Shown: positions 17,657 through 27,378 of the stretch, piece after piece
Numbering within the stretch: position 1 is the stretch's first letter
Layout of the letters: the number at the start of each line of letters is the position of its first letter
Origin: Citrobacter freundii
GTDB lineage: Bacteria > Pseudomonadota > Gammaproteobacteria > Enterobacterales > Enterobacteriaceae
Length of the DNA: 64,000 bases
NCBI RefSeq assembly: GCF_029717145.1
Contig: NZ_CP099222.1
Coordinates: 3,782,001 to 3,846,000 of the forward strand
Direction: 5' to 3'
The notes under the pieces: generated by a model
Told to the model about the DNA's origin: nothing
The model's database searches: none
The model's input: only the letters and a program-made list of their open reading frames with translations
Program-made: the position numbers and the translations under genes

Positions 17657-20086
17657 TCATGAATACTTTTTGGTGCGCCGCGTCGGCGCGGTATTCGCCG
17701 GGTCGTCCGGCCAGACATGTTTGGGATAACGCCCTTTCATCTCTTTTTGCACCTCACGGTACGCCCCCTGCCAGAACGCGCTCAAATCACGGGTGATTTG
17801 CAGCGGTCGCTGCGCCGGGGAGAGCAGTTCCAGCACCAGCGGGACGCGCCCCTGTGCGAGGGTCGGCGTATTGGCCTCGCCAAACATTTCCTGCATCCTG
17901 ACCGCCAGCGCCGGTGGGTTATCCTCGTGATAGCGAATGGCTATCCGGCTTCCCGTCGGCACAGTGTAATGTGTGGGCAATTCACTATCCAGACGTTGCA
18001 GCATTGACCAGTCCAGTAATCCGCGCAATGCCTGGCCCACATTTACTGCTTTAAGCGCGCGTAAAGCGTGCACACCGCTCATATGCGGCAGCAGCCAACT
18101 CTCCAGCGTCGCCAGCAACGACGCGTCGTCCATGGCAGGCCAGTCGTATTCCGGTAGCCATTTTGCCGCACATTGCAGACGCAGTCGGAACTGCTCTGCT
18201 TCCGGCGTCCAGTTGAGCACACTTAGCCCTTTATCGCGAATACCATTCAGCATCGCCTGATGCAGTTCCTCTTCCGAGGGTTTGGCCAGCGGCTGCACTT
18301 TTAGCGTCAACTGACCTACCTGCGTGCGGCGCAATGCCTTTAGTGTCCCCTGATTTTCATCCCATTCGATAGTGTCGGACTGCTGCAGCAACTCAGGAGA
18401 TGATTGTATCAGCGCATCGATATCCAGCGGCAGGGCCAGCAAAATACGCGCATCCGGCGAGGCGCTGCCTTGCAGCAATAAAGGCGCAATAATCCATTCA
18501 TGACGCCCTGATGCGTCGTCGGCATCCAGCATCGCCCCCATCCCGTTAGCCAGCTGATACCGCCCCTCCTGACCACGACGTCGGGCAATGCGATCGGCGA
18601 AAGCCGAAGCCAGTAACGGGGCGATCAGCGCGCTATCAGGCTGCCCACCTCGAATGTTCAGGCGCTTCAGCAATTGCTGGCTACGCTGCTGCCAATTCGG
18701 CTGATTGCGTGAAAACGCCACCGTCAGATCGGTACTGCCACCGCGCGGGGGCTCTTCGAGAATCGCCGCCAGTTTTGCTGCCGTTGCCGCTTCGTTGTCA
18801 TCTGTGGCTCGGACCAGCATCGCCGCCAGACGCGGATCGTTGCCGAGCGCCGCCATTTTCTGCCCCGCCGCACTGAGCCTGTCGCCCTCAAGTGCGCCCA
18901 GCATGTACAGCAGCCGTTTTGCCGCCTGCAAATTGACCGTCGGCGGCCTATCCAGCCAGCTTAACTGCGTTGGGTCAGTGCATCCCCATTGCAGCAATTC
19001 CATTAGCAAGCCGGACAGGTCGCTTTGCAGCATCTCCGGCTCGCCCTGCGCCGCCGCTCTTTCGGCCTGCTCTTTCGCCAGCAGATGCAGGCAAATACCG
19101 GGTTCCAGACGGCCTGCTCGCCCGGCTCGCTGGGTCATCGACGCCTGGCTAATACGCTGGGTAATCAGGCGCGTCAAACCGGTGCGCGGGTCGTAACGCG
19201 CCACGCGCTCCTGCGCACAGTCCACCACCAGCCGGATACCTTCGATAGTTAAACTGGTCTCGGCAATATTGGTGGCCAGCACCACTTTGCGCGAGCCTGG
19301 CGGCGCGGGCAAAATCGCCTGGCGCTGTTCGGTAAGCGATAACGCACCGTATAGCGGGCAAAGCAGAACATCATTGCCTACGCGCGAGGTCAGCTGTTCC
19401 TGCACTCGCTGAATCTCCCCCACGCCCGGTAAAAAAAGCAGCAACGAGCCGCTTTCCTGGCGCAATAGCTCCGCCGTTGCCACCGCCACGGCTTCATCAA
19501 AGCGCTGATGCGCCGCCAGCGGCTGATAGCGTCGTTCTACGGGAAAGGCGCGGCCTTCAGAGACAATCGTCGGCGCATCGGGCAACAGCTGCTGCAAACG
19601 CCCGTTATCCAGCGTTGCCGACATGATCAGCAGTTTTAAATCATCCCGCAGCCCTTGCTGTACATCCAGCAATAGCGCCAGCGCCAGGTCAGCCTGCAAG
19701 CTGCGCTCATGAAATTCGTCGAGGATCACAAGGCTAACGCCGTTTAGCTCGGGATCGCGTTGGATCATGCGCGTGAGCACACCTTCTGTTACCACTTCGA
19801 GCCGGGTATGCGGTCCAACGCAGTGTTGAGCACGCATGCGGTAGCCCACGGTCTCACCGGGTTTTTCGTTCAGCAACTCTGCCAGACGCTGCGCCACGTT
19901 GCGGGCCGCCAGACGACGCGGCTCCAGCAGAATAATCCGCCCCTGAATGCCATTGTGCGCAAGAAGCTGCAACGGCAGCCAGGTCGATTTCCCGGCGCCG
20001 GTCGGTGCGGTCAGCAGAACCTGCGGTGAGGTATCAAGGGCGGTAAGCAGTTCAGGCACTACGGCGGCAACGGGCAACGTCGTCAC
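17657..20086 (-). CDS. hrpB: ATP-dependent helicase HrpB
   Basis: HrpB is a DEAH-box-type RNA helicase of uncertain substrate; its structure and possible link to PBP1B have been studied in E. coli. From the GTG at 20086 it is 809 residues, as in E. coli. This start has CTGGAG about 6 nt upstream and gives VTTLPVAAVVPELL. Helicase motifs are visible: Walker A APTGAGKST, DEFHERS (motif II), SATLD (III), NIAETSLTIEG (V) and QRAGRAGR (VI), followed by the HrpB-specific C-terminal region. Upstream in-frame codons back to 20131 do not look like family sequence. Divergent from thpR over 73 bp. Confidence 0.95.
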   Translation of the reverse strand: MTTLPVAAVVPELLTALDTSPQVLLTAPTGAGKSTWLPLQLLAHNGIQGRIILLEPRRLAARNVAQRLAELLNEKPGETVGYRMRAQHCVGPHTRLEVVTEGVLTRMIQRDPELNGVSLVILDEFHERSLQADLALALLLDVQQGLRDDLKLLIMSATLDNGRLQQLLPDAPTIVSEGRAFPVERRYQPLAAHQRFDEAVAVATAELLRQESGSLLLFLPGVGEIQRVQEQLTSRVGNDVLLCPLYGALSLTEQRQAILPAPPGSRKVVLATNIAETSLTIEGIRLVVDCAQERVARYDPRTGLTRLITQRISQASMTQRAGRAGRLEPGICLHLLAKEQAERAAAQGEPEMLQSDLSGLLMELLQWGCTDPTQLSWLDRPPTVNLQAAKRLLYMLGALEGDRLSAAGQKMAALGNDPRLAAMLVRATDDNEAATAAKLAAILEEPPRGGSTDLTVAFSRNQPNWQQRSQQLLKRLNIRGGQPDSALIAPLLASAFADRIARRRGQEGRYQLANGMGAMLDADDASGRHEWIIAPLLLQGSASPDARILLALPLDIDALIQSSPELLQQSDTIEWDENQGTLKALRRTQVGQLTLKVQPLAKPSEEELHQAMLNGIRDKGLSVLNWTPEAEQFRLRLQCAAKWLPEYDWPAMDDASLLATLESWLLPHMSGVHALRALKAVNVGQALRGLLDWSMLQRLDSELPTHYTVPTGSRIAIRYHEDNPPALAVRMQEMFGEANTPTLAQGRVPLVLELLSPAQRPLQITRDLSAFWQGAYREVQKEMKGRYPKHVWPDDPANTAPTRRTKKYS

Positions 20087-20159
20087 AAATGGCTCCAGAG
20101 GGTTAACATTCTTCGCGCTGCATTGTAGCATCGCGTTAATTCATAACCGAGTATCCATC

Positions 20160-20693
20160 ATGTCTGAGCCAAAAAGGCTGTTCTTTGCCATTGAATTGCC
20201 AGCCGAGGTTCGGGAGCAGCTTATCCACTGGCGAGCCGCACAGTTCCCGCCTGAAGCGGGTCGCCCCGTCGCGGCTGACAATCTGCACCTGACACTGGCC
20301 TTTTTAGGCGAGGTCAGCGCTGAGAAGCAGCAGGCGCTGTCACAACTGGCCGGGCGTATTCGCCAGCCGGGTTTTACGCTAACACTGGATGACGCCGGAC
20401 AATGGCTGCGCTCACGCGTGGTCTGGCTAGGAATGCGCCAGCCACCACGCGGGCTGTTGCAATTGGCGAGTATGTTGCGGGCGCAGGCCGCGCGCAGCGG
20501 GTGTTACCAAAGCCCACAGCCGTTTCATCCGCATATCACACTGTTGCGCGATGCCGGCCATGCGGTCACGATCCCGCCGCCGGGTTTTTGCTGGTCATTT
20601 CCGGTCACCGAGTTTGCGCTTTACGCCTCTTCATTTGCACGCGGTCGCACACGCTACACGCCACTACAGCGCTGGACGCTTGGCGAAAAATAA
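20160..20693 (+). CDS. thpR: RNA 2',3'-cyclic phosphodiesterase ThpR (LigT)
   Basis: A 2H-superfamily enzyme that hydrolyses RNA 2',3'-cyclic phosphates to 2'-phosphates, first described as a 2'-5' RNA ligase. 177 residues from MSEPKRLFFAIELP (E. coli 176). Both HxTx motifs are visible: HLTL (about residue 43) and HITL (about 125). The long in-frame extension upstream runs antisense to hrpB and is not used. sfsA follows after 12 bp with a GGACA-type ribosome site, suggesting one transcript. Confidence 0.96.
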   Translation: MSEPKRLFFAIELPAEVREQLIHWRAAQFPPEAGRPVAADNLHLTLAFLGEVSAEKQQALSQLAGRIRQPGFTLTLDDAGQWLRSRVVWLGMRQPPRGLLQLASMLRAQAARSGCYQSPQPFHPHITLLRDAGHAVTIPPPGFCWSFPVTEFALYASSFARGRTRYTPLQRWTLGEK

Positions 20694-20705
20694 AAGGACA
20701 TTTCC

Positions 20706-21410
20706 ATGGAATTTTCTCCGCCACTTCAGCGCGCGACTTTAATTCAGCGCTACAAGCGTTTTTTAGCGGATGTGATCACACCCGACGGTACAACCTTAAC
20801 GCTACACTGCCCGAATACCGGCGCGATGACCGGATGCGCCACACCGGGTGACACCGTCTGGTATTCAACATCAGAAAATACTAAACGGAAATACCCGCAT
20901 ACCTGGGAATTAACGCAAACCCAATCCGGTGCGTTTATTTGTGTTAACACCCTGTGGGCTAACAGATTAACGAAAGAAGCTATTCAGAATACGTTAATTT
21001 CAGAACTTTCGAACTACAGCATATTGAAAAGTGAAGTAAAATACGGCGCCGAAGGCAGCCGCATTGATTTTTTGTTACAGGCGGATTCCCGCCCTGACTG
21101 CTATATTGAAGTGAAATCAGTCACGTTGGCGGAAAAAAATCAGGGTTATTTTCCCGATGCCATCACTGAACGAGGTCAGAAACACCTTCGGGAATTGATG
21201 AACGTAGCGGCCGAAGGCAAGCGAGCGGTGATATTTTTCGCAGTGCTGCATTCAGCCATTACACATTTTTCACCCGCGCGCCATATCGATGCAAAATATG
21301 CGCAATTATTAGTCGAAGCACGGCTTAAGGGGGTAGAAATTCTGGTATATAAAGCGGAACTTTCTGCCCACGGAATGACTCTTAAAGAGCCATTAGCCAT
21401 TACGTTGTAA
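20706..21410 (+). CDS. sfsA: Sugar fermentation stimulation protein SfsA
   Basis: SfsA was found by its ability to stimulate maltose genes in E. coli; it binds DNA non-specifically and its molecular role is not settled. 234 residues as in E. coli. The N-terminal OB-like part ([19 protein letters not shown]) is followed by a PD-(D/E)XK-nuclease-like core with RIDFLL and YIEVKSVTL, where the Asp and Glu-x-Lys would be the nuclease-type residues. Start ATG 20706. dksA lies 178 bp downstream. Confidence 0.95.
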   Translation: MEFSPPLQRATLIQRYKRFLADVITPDGTTLTLHCPNTGAMTGCATPGDTVWYSTSENTKRKYPHTWELTQTQSGAFICVNTLWANRLTKEAIQNTLISELSNYSILKSEVKYGAEGSRIDFLLQADSRPDCYIEVKSVTLAEKNQGYFPDAITERGQKHLRELMNVAAEGKRAVIFFAVLHSAITHFSPARHIDAKYAQLLVEARLKGVEILVYKAELSAHGMTLKEPLAITL

Positions 21411-21588
21411 TGGCATATACAAACGGGTTAATTAGTATTCTGGCCGCGTGCGCAAATACGCTTTTCCTCACAGGGTTGTCAAGTGTAACGTTTAGATAAT
21501 TGCTATCCGGAAAAGCATCTGCTATTTATAGCGACCTGATTTTTCCCCCGAACATGGGGATCGATAGTGCGTGTTAAGGAGAAGCAAC

Positions 21589-22044
21589 ATGCAAGAAGGG
21601 CAAAACCGTAAAACATCGTCCCTGAGTATTCTCGCCATCGCTGGGGTGGAGCCGTACCAGGAGAAACCGGGCGAAGAGTATATGAACGAAGCCCAGCTGT
21701 CGCACTTCAGGCGTATTCTTGAAGCATGGCGTAATCAACTCAGGGATGAAGTCGATCGCACTGTGACTCATATGCAGGATGAAGCAGCTAACTTCCCCGA
21801 TCCGGTTGACCGTGCCGCACAGGAAGAAGAGTTCAGCCTTGAGCTGCGTAACCGTGACCGTGAGCGCAAACTGATCAAAAAGATCGAGAAGACGCTGAAG
21901 AAAGTAGAAGACGAAGATTTCGGCTACTGCGAATCATGCGGCGTAGAAATTGGTATTCGCCGTCTGGAAGCGCGTCCGACAGCCGATCTGTGCATCGACT
22001 GCAAAACGCTGGCTGAGATTCGCGAAAAACAGATGGCAGGTTAA
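21589..22044 (+). CDS. dksA: RNA polymerase-binding transcription factor DksA
   Basis: DksA inserts into the RNA polymerase secondary channel and acts with ppGpp in the stringent response. 151 residues from [11 protein letters not shown], as in E. coli. The coiled-coil tip Asp pair is in DPVDRAAQ (about 71 and 74) and the zinc finger is CESC...CIDC. The ribosome site AAGGAG lies 7 nt before the ATG; an ATG 18 bp upstream is too close to it. A strong terminator follows before gluQ. Confidence 0.98.
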   Translation: MQEGQNRKTSSLSILAIAGVEPYQEKPGEEYMNEAQLSHFRRILEAWRNQLRDEVDRTVTHMQDEAANFPDPVDRAAQEEEFSLELRNRDRERKLIKKIEKTLKKVEDEDFGYCESCGVEIGIRRLEARPTADLCIDCKTLAEIREKQMAG

Positions 22045-22069
22045 TCCCGTCATTTGTACCACGTTGACT

Positions 22070-22101
22070 ACAGGCGGGAGTTTCTCCCGCCTTCTTCTTT
22101 T
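22070..22101 (+). terminator. Terminator between dksA and gluQ
   Basis: AGGCGGGAG (22072-22080) pairs with CTCCCGCCT (22084-22092) around a 3-nt loop, followed by TCTTCTTTT. It ends immediately before the start region of gluQ. In E. coli the dksA-gluQ intergenic terminator is known to limit read-through into gluQ. Confidence 0.85.
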
Positions 22102-22116
22102 ATGCTATCCACCGAC

Positions 22117-23013
22117 ATGACTGACAAACGCTATATTGGCCGTTTCGCCCCATCCCCTTCCGGCGAACTGCATTTTGGTTCATTGATTGCCGCTCTCGGC
22201 AGCTACCTACAGGCTCGCGCACAGCACGGGATCTGGTGGGTGCGCATTGAAGATATCGATCCCCCTCGTGAAGTTCCCGGTGCTGCAGATACGATTCTGC
22301 GTCAGCTGGAACATTACGGACTGCACTGGGATGGCGAGGTACTGTGGCAATCTCAGCGCCATGACGCGTACCGTGCAGCGCTGGCCTGGTTACAAGAGCA
22401 GGATCTGAGCTATTACTGCACCTGCACCCGTGCCCGCATTCAGAGTATTGGCGGCATTTATGACGGTCACTGTCGCACATTACGCCACGGACCAGAGCAC
22501 GCGGCGGTGCGTATCAAGCAACGCCACCCGGTCATGCAGTTTAACGACCGACTGCGCGGCGAGATTCAGGCCAACCCTCAGCTTGCTCGGGAAGATTTTG
22601 TCATCCACCGACGCGATGGGCTGTTTGCCTATAACCTGGCGGTGGTGGTTGATGACCATTTTCAGGGCGTGACGGAAATCGTGCGTGGCGCGGATCTTAT
22701 CGAGCCCACAGTGCGCCAAATTTCGCTGTATCAGCAGTTTGGCTGGCCGGTACCGGACTATATTCATCTCCCGCTGGCGCTCAATGAACACGGGGCTAAA
22801 CTTTCTAAGCAGAATCATGCGCCTGCCCTGCCGCAAGGCGATCCGCGCCCTGTTCTCATCGACGCGTTGCGCTTCCTCGGACAAGACATAGCAATACCGT
22901 GGCAAGCGCTAAGCGTGGAAGAATTACTGCAAACTGCGGTGCAAAATTGGGTGCTTACGACGGTGCCGGGTTCAGTGAATGTAAATCCGGCATTCTCAAA
23001 TGCCTCTTGCTGA
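22117..23013 (+). CDS. gluQ: Glutamyl-Q tRNA(Asp) synthetase GluQ
   Basis: GluQ attaches glutamate to the queuosine base at position 34 of tRNA(Asp). From [10 protein letters not shown] it is 298 residues. It resembles the catalytic half of glutamyl-tRNA synthetase and lacks the anticodon-binding domain: [14 protein letters not shown] is the HIGH-region variant, CTCT and YDGHC supply the zinc ligands, and KLSKQ replaces KMSKS. No good ribosome site is seen; ATG 22102 (five codons earlier, at the end of the dksA terminator) is an alternative. It is 69 bp from the pcnB coding region. Confidence 0.93.
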   Translation: MTDKRYIGRFAPSPSGELHFGSLIAALGSYLQARAQHGIWWVRIEDIDPPREVPGAADTILRQLEHYGLHWDGEVLWQSQRHDAYRAALAWLQEQDLSYYCTCTRARIQSIGGIYDGHCRTLRHGPEHAAVRIKQRHPVMQFNDRLRGEIQANPQLAREDFVIHRRDGLFAYNLAVVVDDHFQGVTEIVRGADLIEPTVRQISLYQQFGWPVPDYIHLPLALNEHGAKLSKQNHAPALPQGDPRPVLIDALRFLGQDIAIPWQALSVEELLQTAVQNWVLTTVPGSVNVNPAFSNASC

Positions 23014-23084
23014 GCTATGATTAGCCGCTATTTTTACACAGCAACACTTGTTCTGACTGAAGTTTGACACTACCGAGGTGTACT

Positions 23085-24482
23085 ATTTTTACCCGAGTCG
23101 CTAATTTTTGCCGCAAGGTGCTAAGCCGCGAGGAGCGCGAGGCCGAGCTTGCCGTCGCCCGTCCACATATGACGGTAATCCCGCGTGAGCAGCACTCTAT
23201 CTCCCGCAAAGATATCAGTGAAAATGCCCTGAAGGTAATGTACAGGCTTAATAAGGCTGGATACGAGGCATGGCTGGTCGGCGGGGGCGTACGCGATCTT
23301 TTGCTGGGCAAAAAGCCGAAAGACTTTGATGTCACGACCAACGCGACCCCCGATCAGGTTCGGAAACTGTTCCGTAACTGCCGTCTGGTAGGACGTCGTT
23401 TCCGTCTGGCCCATGTGATGTTTGGCCCGGAAATTATCGAAGTGGCAACCTTTCGCGGACACCATGAAGGCAGCGAAGCCGACCGTGCAACCTCACAGCG
23501 CGGTCAAAATGGTATGCTGCTGCGTGACAACATCTTCGGTTCCATCGAAGAAGATGCGCAACGCCGCGATTTCACCATTAACAGCCTTTACTATAGCGTA
23601 GCGGATTTTACCGTTCGCGATTACGTCGGCGGGATGCAGGATCTGGAAGACGGCGTCATTCGCCTGATCGGTAATCCTGAAACTCGCTATCGTGAAGATC
23701 CCGTGCGTATGCTACGCGCCGTCCGCTTTGCAGCAAAACTCGACATGCGTATCAGCCCGGAAACCGCCGAGCCGATCCCGCGTCTGGCAACCTTGCTGAA
23801 CGATATTCCGCCGGCACGCCTGTTTGAAGAAGCTCTCAAACTGTTACAGGCGGGCTACGGCTACGAAACTTATAAGAAACTGCGTGAGTACAGCCTGTTC
23901 CAGCCGCTGTTCCCGACCATTACCCGCTATTTCACCGAAGAAGGTGACAGCGCAATGGAACGCATTATTGCCCAGGTACTGAAGAACACCGATACCCGTA
24001 TCCACAACGATATGCGTGTCAATCCGGCGTTCCTGTTTGCCGCCATGTTCTGGTACCCGCTGCTGGAAGCCGCGCAGAAAATTGCTCAGGAAAGCGGTCT
24101 GGCCTACTACGACGCTTTCGCGCTGGCGATGAACGACGTGCTGGACGAAGCGTGCCGCTCGCTGGCGATTCCTAAACGCCTGACATCGCTCACCCGCGAT
24201 ATCTGGCAGCTTCAGTTACGCATGTCCCGTCGTCAGGGAAAACGCGCCTGGAAGCTGATGGAGCATCCGAAATTCCGCGCAGCCTACGATTTACTGGCGC
24301 TGCGTGCCGAAGTGGAAAACAACGCCGAACTGCAGCGTCTGGCGCAGTGGTGGGGCGAATTCCAGGTTTCCGCGCCACCAGAGCAAAAAGGCATGCTGAA
24401 CGAGCTGGATGAAGAGCCAGACGCACGCCGTCGCCATCGTCGTCCGCGTAAACGTGCGCCGCGCCGCGAGGGAAGTGCGTGA
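23085..24482 (+). CDS. pcnB: Poly(A) polymerase I, starting at an AUU codon
   Basis: PcnB adds poly(A) tails to RNA 3' ends and so promotes decay, including decay of the ColE1 copy-number antisense RNA. Read from ATT at 23085 ([17 protein letters not shown]) it is 465 residues, the E. coli length. GAGGTG lies 5-7 nt upstream, and AUU is the start codon established for E. coli pcnB. A TTG at 23064 is in frame but badly placed. Nucleotidyltransferase motifs: [10 protein letters not shown] and [17 protein letters not shown]; the RNA-binding neck [16 protein letters not shown]. The C-terminus is very basic. The stop overlaps the GTG start of folK. Confidence 0.95.
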   Translation: MFTRVANFCRKVLSREEREAELAVARPHMTVIPREQHSISRKDISENALKVMYRLNKAGYEAWLVGGGVRDLLLGKKPKDFDVTTNATPDQVRKLFRNCRLVGRRFRLAHVMFGPEIIEVATFRGHHEGSEADRATSQRGQNGMLLRDNIFGSIEEDAQRRDFTINSLYYSVADFTVRDYVGGMQDLEDGVIRLIGNPETRYREDPVRMLRAVRFAAKLDMRISPETAEPIPRLATLLNDIPPARLFEEALKLLQAGYGYETYKKLREYSLFQPLFPTITRYFTEEGDSAMERIIAQVLKNTDTRIHNDMRVNPAFLFAAMFWYPLLEAAQKIAQESGLAYYDAFALAMNDVLDEACRSLAIPKRLTSLTRDIWQLQLRMSRRQGKRAWKLMEHPKFRAAYDLLALRAEVENNAELQRLAQWWGEFQVSAPPEQKGMLNELDEEPDARRRHRRPRKRAPRREGSA

Positions 24483-25084
24483 CCCATCGCGTATACCCAA
24501 CGGATTTCGGGTTGCATCAAGACGGCGACACAGCGAATGCCCAGGAGCGTACATCAGTACGTGACAGGGATGAGCGAGGAAAGCCAACACAGATGCAGCC
24601 AGAAAGACGACGGGTATATATCGCACTCGGCAGCAATTTAGCCTCTCCGCTGGAACAGGTTAATGCTGCCGTACAGGCACTGGGAGAAATCCCGGACAGC
24701 CGGATCGTCGCCGTATCCTCCTTCTACCGCACGCCACCATTGGGTCCTCAGGATCAACCTGATTACCTGAACGCTGCCGTTGCGCTGGAAACCACGCTCG
24801 CGCCTGAAGAGTTGCTCAACCACACGCAGCGTATCGAGTTGCAGCAAGGGCGAGTACGGAAAGCCGAACGCTGGGGTCCGCGCACGTTGGATCTCGACAT
24901 CATGTTGTTTGGCAACGACGTGATTAATACCGACCGTCTGACCGTTCCGCATTACGATATGAAAAACCGGGGCTTTATGCTGTGGCCGCTGTTTGAAATC
25001 GCGCCGGAACTGACTTTCCCGGACGGTACCCACCTGCATCAGCACCTCACCCTCCTTGGCGCAGAAAAACCTGCCCACTGGTAA
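24479..25084 (+). CDS. folK: HPPK (folate pathway pyrophosphokinase) with possible ERIC-encoded N-terminus
   Basis: FolK transfers pyrophosphate from ATP to 6-hydroxymethyl-7,8-dihydropterin in folate synthesis. The conserved protein begins [17 protein letters not shown] and has the expected motifs [37 protein letters not shown] and [16 protein letters not shown]. The ancestral start appears to be the GTG at 24479, overlapping the pcnB stop and preceded by GAGGG. In this genome an ERIC lies just after that codon and stays in frame, giving 201 residues against 159 in E. coli. An ATG at 24593 inside the ERIC end would give 163 residues ([12 protein letters not shown]) and has GAGGA 12 nt upstream. 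Both starts are plausible. Confidence 0.93.
   Translation: MTHRVYPTDFGLHQDGDTANAQERTSVRDRDERGKPTQMQPERRRVYIALGSNLASPLEQVNAAVQALGEIPDSRIVAVSSFYRTPPLGPQDQPDYLNAAVALETTLAPEELLNHTQRIELQQGRVRKAERWGPRTLDLDIMLFGNDVINTDRLTVPHYDMKNRGFMLWPLFEIAPELTFPDGTHLHQHLTLLGAEKPAHW
24492..24618. repeat. ERIC element (127 bp) at the pcnB/folK junction
   Basis: The ends carry inverted TATACCC / GGGTATA and the core contains AATGCCCAGGAGCGTACATC and CAGTACGTGACAGGGATGAG. These correspond to the central conserved ERIC palindrome (the ERIC1/ERIC2 primer region) with some divergence. ERICs insert at TA dinucleotides; TA flanks both ends here. It begins 13 bp after the GTG of folK and is open in the folK frame. Confidence 0.85.
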
Positions 25085-25204
25085 ATTTTCCCCTCCCCTT
25101 TAGCGTTTACTGCTTTCGCGCCAAACGGTTGCTTAAAACCATTGCCCCCCTGAATGTGACTGCTAGAATGCCGGTAAATATGACTTTCACACTCAGGAAA
25201 TGTT

Positions 25205-25996
25205 ATGAAACCGACGACCATTTCCTTGCTGCAAAAATGCAAGCAAGAGAAAAAGCGCTTCGCGACGATTACGGCCTACGACTACAGCTTCGCTAAACTC
25301 TTTGCCGACGAAGGCATCAATGTGATGCTGGTCGGCGACTCACTGGGAATGACAATACAAGGGCACGATTCCACCCTACCGGTCACCGTTGAAGACATCG
25401 CCTATCATACCCGGGCAGTACGTCACGGTGCGCCAAACTGCCTGCTGCTTGCCGATCTACCGTTCATGGCCTACGCCACACCGGAGCAAGCCTCTGCTAA
25501 CGCGGCGGTGGTGATGCGCGCTGGCGCAAACATGGTCAAGATTGAAGGCGGCGCGTGGCTGGTTGATACGGTGAAAATGCTGACCGTACGTGCGGTCCCG
25601 GTGTGCGGTCATCTGGGCTTAACACCCCAGTCGGTGAATATCTTTGGCGGTTATAAAGTGCAGGGCCGTGGCGATGCTGGCCAAACGCTGCTCGACGATG
25701 CCCTGGCATTAGAAGCCGCAGGTGCGCAGCTGCTGGTGCTGGAGTGTGTTCCGGTTGAGCTGGCAAAACGCGTGACCGAAGCGCTGTCCATCCCGGTCAT
25801 CGGCATCGGCGCAGGCAATGTCACCGACGGTCAGATCCTGGTGATGCATGATGCGTTTGGTATTACCGGCGGCCATATTCCGAAATTTGCCAAAAATTTC
25901 CTCAATGAAGCGGGCGACATGCGCGCCGCGGTGCGGCAGTATATTACCGAGGTTGAATCCGGCGTTTACCCGGGTGAAGAACACAGTTTCCATTAA
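25205..25996 (+). CDS. panB: 3-methyl-2-oxobutanoate hydroxymethyltransferase
   Basis: PanB makes ketopantoate from alpha-ketoisovalerate and methylene-THF, the first step of pantothenate synthesis. 263 residues (E. coli 264). Recognisable segments include the metal-binding VGDSLGM (about residue 45), DLPFMAY (about 84), KIEGG (about 114), GHLGLTPQ and IGIGAG. Ribosome site AGGAAA before ATG 25205. The 120-bp gap to folK is simple; in K-12 a fimbrial operon occupies this position. panC follows 11 bp downstream. Confidence 0.97.
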   Translation: MKPTTISLLQKCKQEKKRFATITAYDYSFAKLFADEGINVMLVGDSLGMTIQGHDSTLPVTVEDIAYHTRAVRHGAPNCLLLADLPFMAYATPEQASANAAVVMRAGANMVKIEGGAWLVDTVKMLTVRAVPVCGHLGLTPQSVNIFGGYKVQGRGDAGQTLLDDALALEAAGAQLLVLECVPVELAKRVTEALSIPVIGIGAGNVTDGQILVMHDAFGITGGHIPKFAKNFLNEAGDMRAAVRQYITEVESGVYPGEEHSFH

Positions 25997-26007
25997 GGAG
26001 TCAAGGT

Positions 26008-26862
26008 GTGCTAATTATTGAAACCCTACCGCTGCTGCGCCAGCACGTTCGTCGTCTGCGTCAGGAAGGTAAGCGCGTCGCGTTAGTTCCCACCATGGGC
26101 AACCTGCACGATGGTCATATGAAGCTGGTCGATGAAGCCCGGGCTCGAGCGGATGTAGTGATCGCCAGCATTTTCGTTAACCCGATGCAGTTTGACCGCC
26201 CGGACGATCTGGTGCGCTACCCGCGTACGCTGCAAGAAGATTGCGAAAAGCTGAACAAACGTAAAGTCGATTACGTCTTTGCTCCAGCCGTAGAAGAAAT
26301 CTACCCTCAGGGTCTGGAAGGCCACACTTTCGTTGATGTTCCCGGCCTCTCCACCATGCTGGAAGGTGCAAGTCGTCCAGGTCACTTCCGCGGTGTTGCC
26401 ACCATCGTTAGCAAGCTGTTCAACCTGATCCAGCCTGATATCGCCTGCTTTGGCGAGAAAGACTTTCAGCAGCTGGCGCTAATTCGCAAAATGGTGGCCG
26501 ATCTGGGTTACGACATTGAAATCGTCGGTGTGCCGATTATTCGCGCCAAAGACGGTTTGGCCCTCAGCTCACGCAACGGCTACCTGACGGCTGAGCAGCG
26601 TAAAATCGCCCCAGGCTTGTACAAAGTGATGAGCCGCATTGGGGAAAAATTACAGGCCGGTGAGCGCGATCAGGAAGAGATCATTGCCATTGCAGAGCAG
26701 GAGCTGAACGAAAAAGGCTTCCGTGCCGATGACATTCAGATTCGCGATGCCGATACTTTGCTGGCGCTAAGCGAAACCAGTAAGCGAGCAGTAATTCTGG
26801 TCGCTGCATGGCTGGGCCAGGCGCGTCTCATCGACAATCAAAGCGTTACATTAGCCCAGTAG
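26008..26862 (+). CDS. panC: Pantothenate synthetase PanC
   Basis: PanC condenses pantoate and beta-alanine with ATP. 284 residues (E. coli 283). The nucleotidyltransferase motifs are visible: [14 protein letters not shown] (HxGH type), [16 protein letters not shown] and the KMSKS-like ALSSRNGYL. The start is taken as the GTG at 26008 ([13 protein letters not shown]), with AAGGAG upstream; in E. coli the same position is ATG. Co-transcribed with panB. Confidence 0.96.
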   Translation: MLIIETLPLLRQHVRRLRQEGKRVALVPTMGNLHDGHMKLVDEARARADVVIASIFVNPMQFDRPDDLVRYPRTLQEDCEKLNKRKVDYVFAPAVEEIYPQGLEGHTFVDVPGLSTMLEGASRPGHFRGVATIVSKLFNLIQPDIACFGEKDFQQLALIRKMVADLGYDIEIVGVPIIRAKDGLALSSRNGYLTAEQRKIAPGLYKVMSRIGEKLQAGERDQEEIIAIAEQELNEKGFRADDIQIRDADTLLALSETSKRAVILVAAWLGQARLIDNQSVTLAQ

Positions 26863-26902
26863 ACAGGGGCTAAAAATCGGGCAATACTGCCTAAAAATTT
26901 CT

Positions 26903-26929
26903 CAAAGCAGGTCGTTTTTGCCTGCTTTG
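26903..26929 (+). other. Perfect 9-bp hairpin between panC and panD
   Basis: CAAAGCAGG (26903-26911) pairs with CCTGCTTTG (26921-26929), loop TCGTTTTTG. No U-run follows the stem, so it is not a classical terminator. It may be an RNA-processing or mRNA-stability element. K-12 carries yadD in this panC-panD gap. Confidence 0.6.
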
Positions 26930-26957
26930 CCAAGGTAAACGACAGGGTATAGACGTT

Positions 26958-27338
26958 ATGATTCGCACCATGCTGCAAGGCAAGCTTCACCGCGTGAAGG
27001 TCACTCAGGCGGACCTGCATTACGAAGGCTCCTGCGCTATTGACCAGGACTTCCTCGATGCTTCCGGTATTCTGGAAAACGAAGCGATTGATATCTGGAA
27101 CGTGACCAACGGTAAACGTTTCTCTACGTATGCCATTGCGGCTGAACGCGGCTCGAAGATCATCTCCGTGAACGGTGCTGCGGCGCATTGCGCTGAAGTT
27201 GGCGACATCGTGATTATCGCCAGCTTCGTGACGATGTCTGATGAAGAAGCGCGAACCTGGCGCCCGAAAGTTGCCTACTTCGAAGGCGATAACGAAATGA
27301 AACGTACTGCGAAAGCGATTCCGGTACAGGTTGCCTGA
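26958..27338 (+). CDS. panD: Aspartate 1-decarboxylase proenzyme PanD
   Basis: PanD makes beta-alanine from aspartate for pantothenate synthesis. It self-cleaves to form a pyruvoyl group. The cleavage site is Gly24-Ser25 in [10 protein letters not shown]. 126 residues as in E. coli, ending IPVQVA. Start ATG 26958 with a GGGTAT-type upstream region. Unlike K-12, no gene separates it from panC. Confidence 0.97.
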   Translation: MIRTMLQGKLHRVKVTQADLHYEGSCAIDQDFLDASGILENEAIDIWNVTNGKRFSTYAIAAERGSKIISVNGAAAHCAEVGDIVIIASFVTMSDEEARTWRPKVAYFEGDNEMKRTAKAIPVQVA

Positions 27339-27340
27339 TA

Positions 27341-27378
27341 ATATAATAGCCTTGATATATTTTTCAGGGCTATTATTC
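27341..27378 (+). terminator. Probable terminator of panD
   Basis: ATAATAGCC (27343-27351) pairs with GGCTATTAT (27368-27376), directly after the panD stop. The tail (TCATAAAAC) is a weak U-run, so efficiency is uncertain. Confidence 0.55.
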
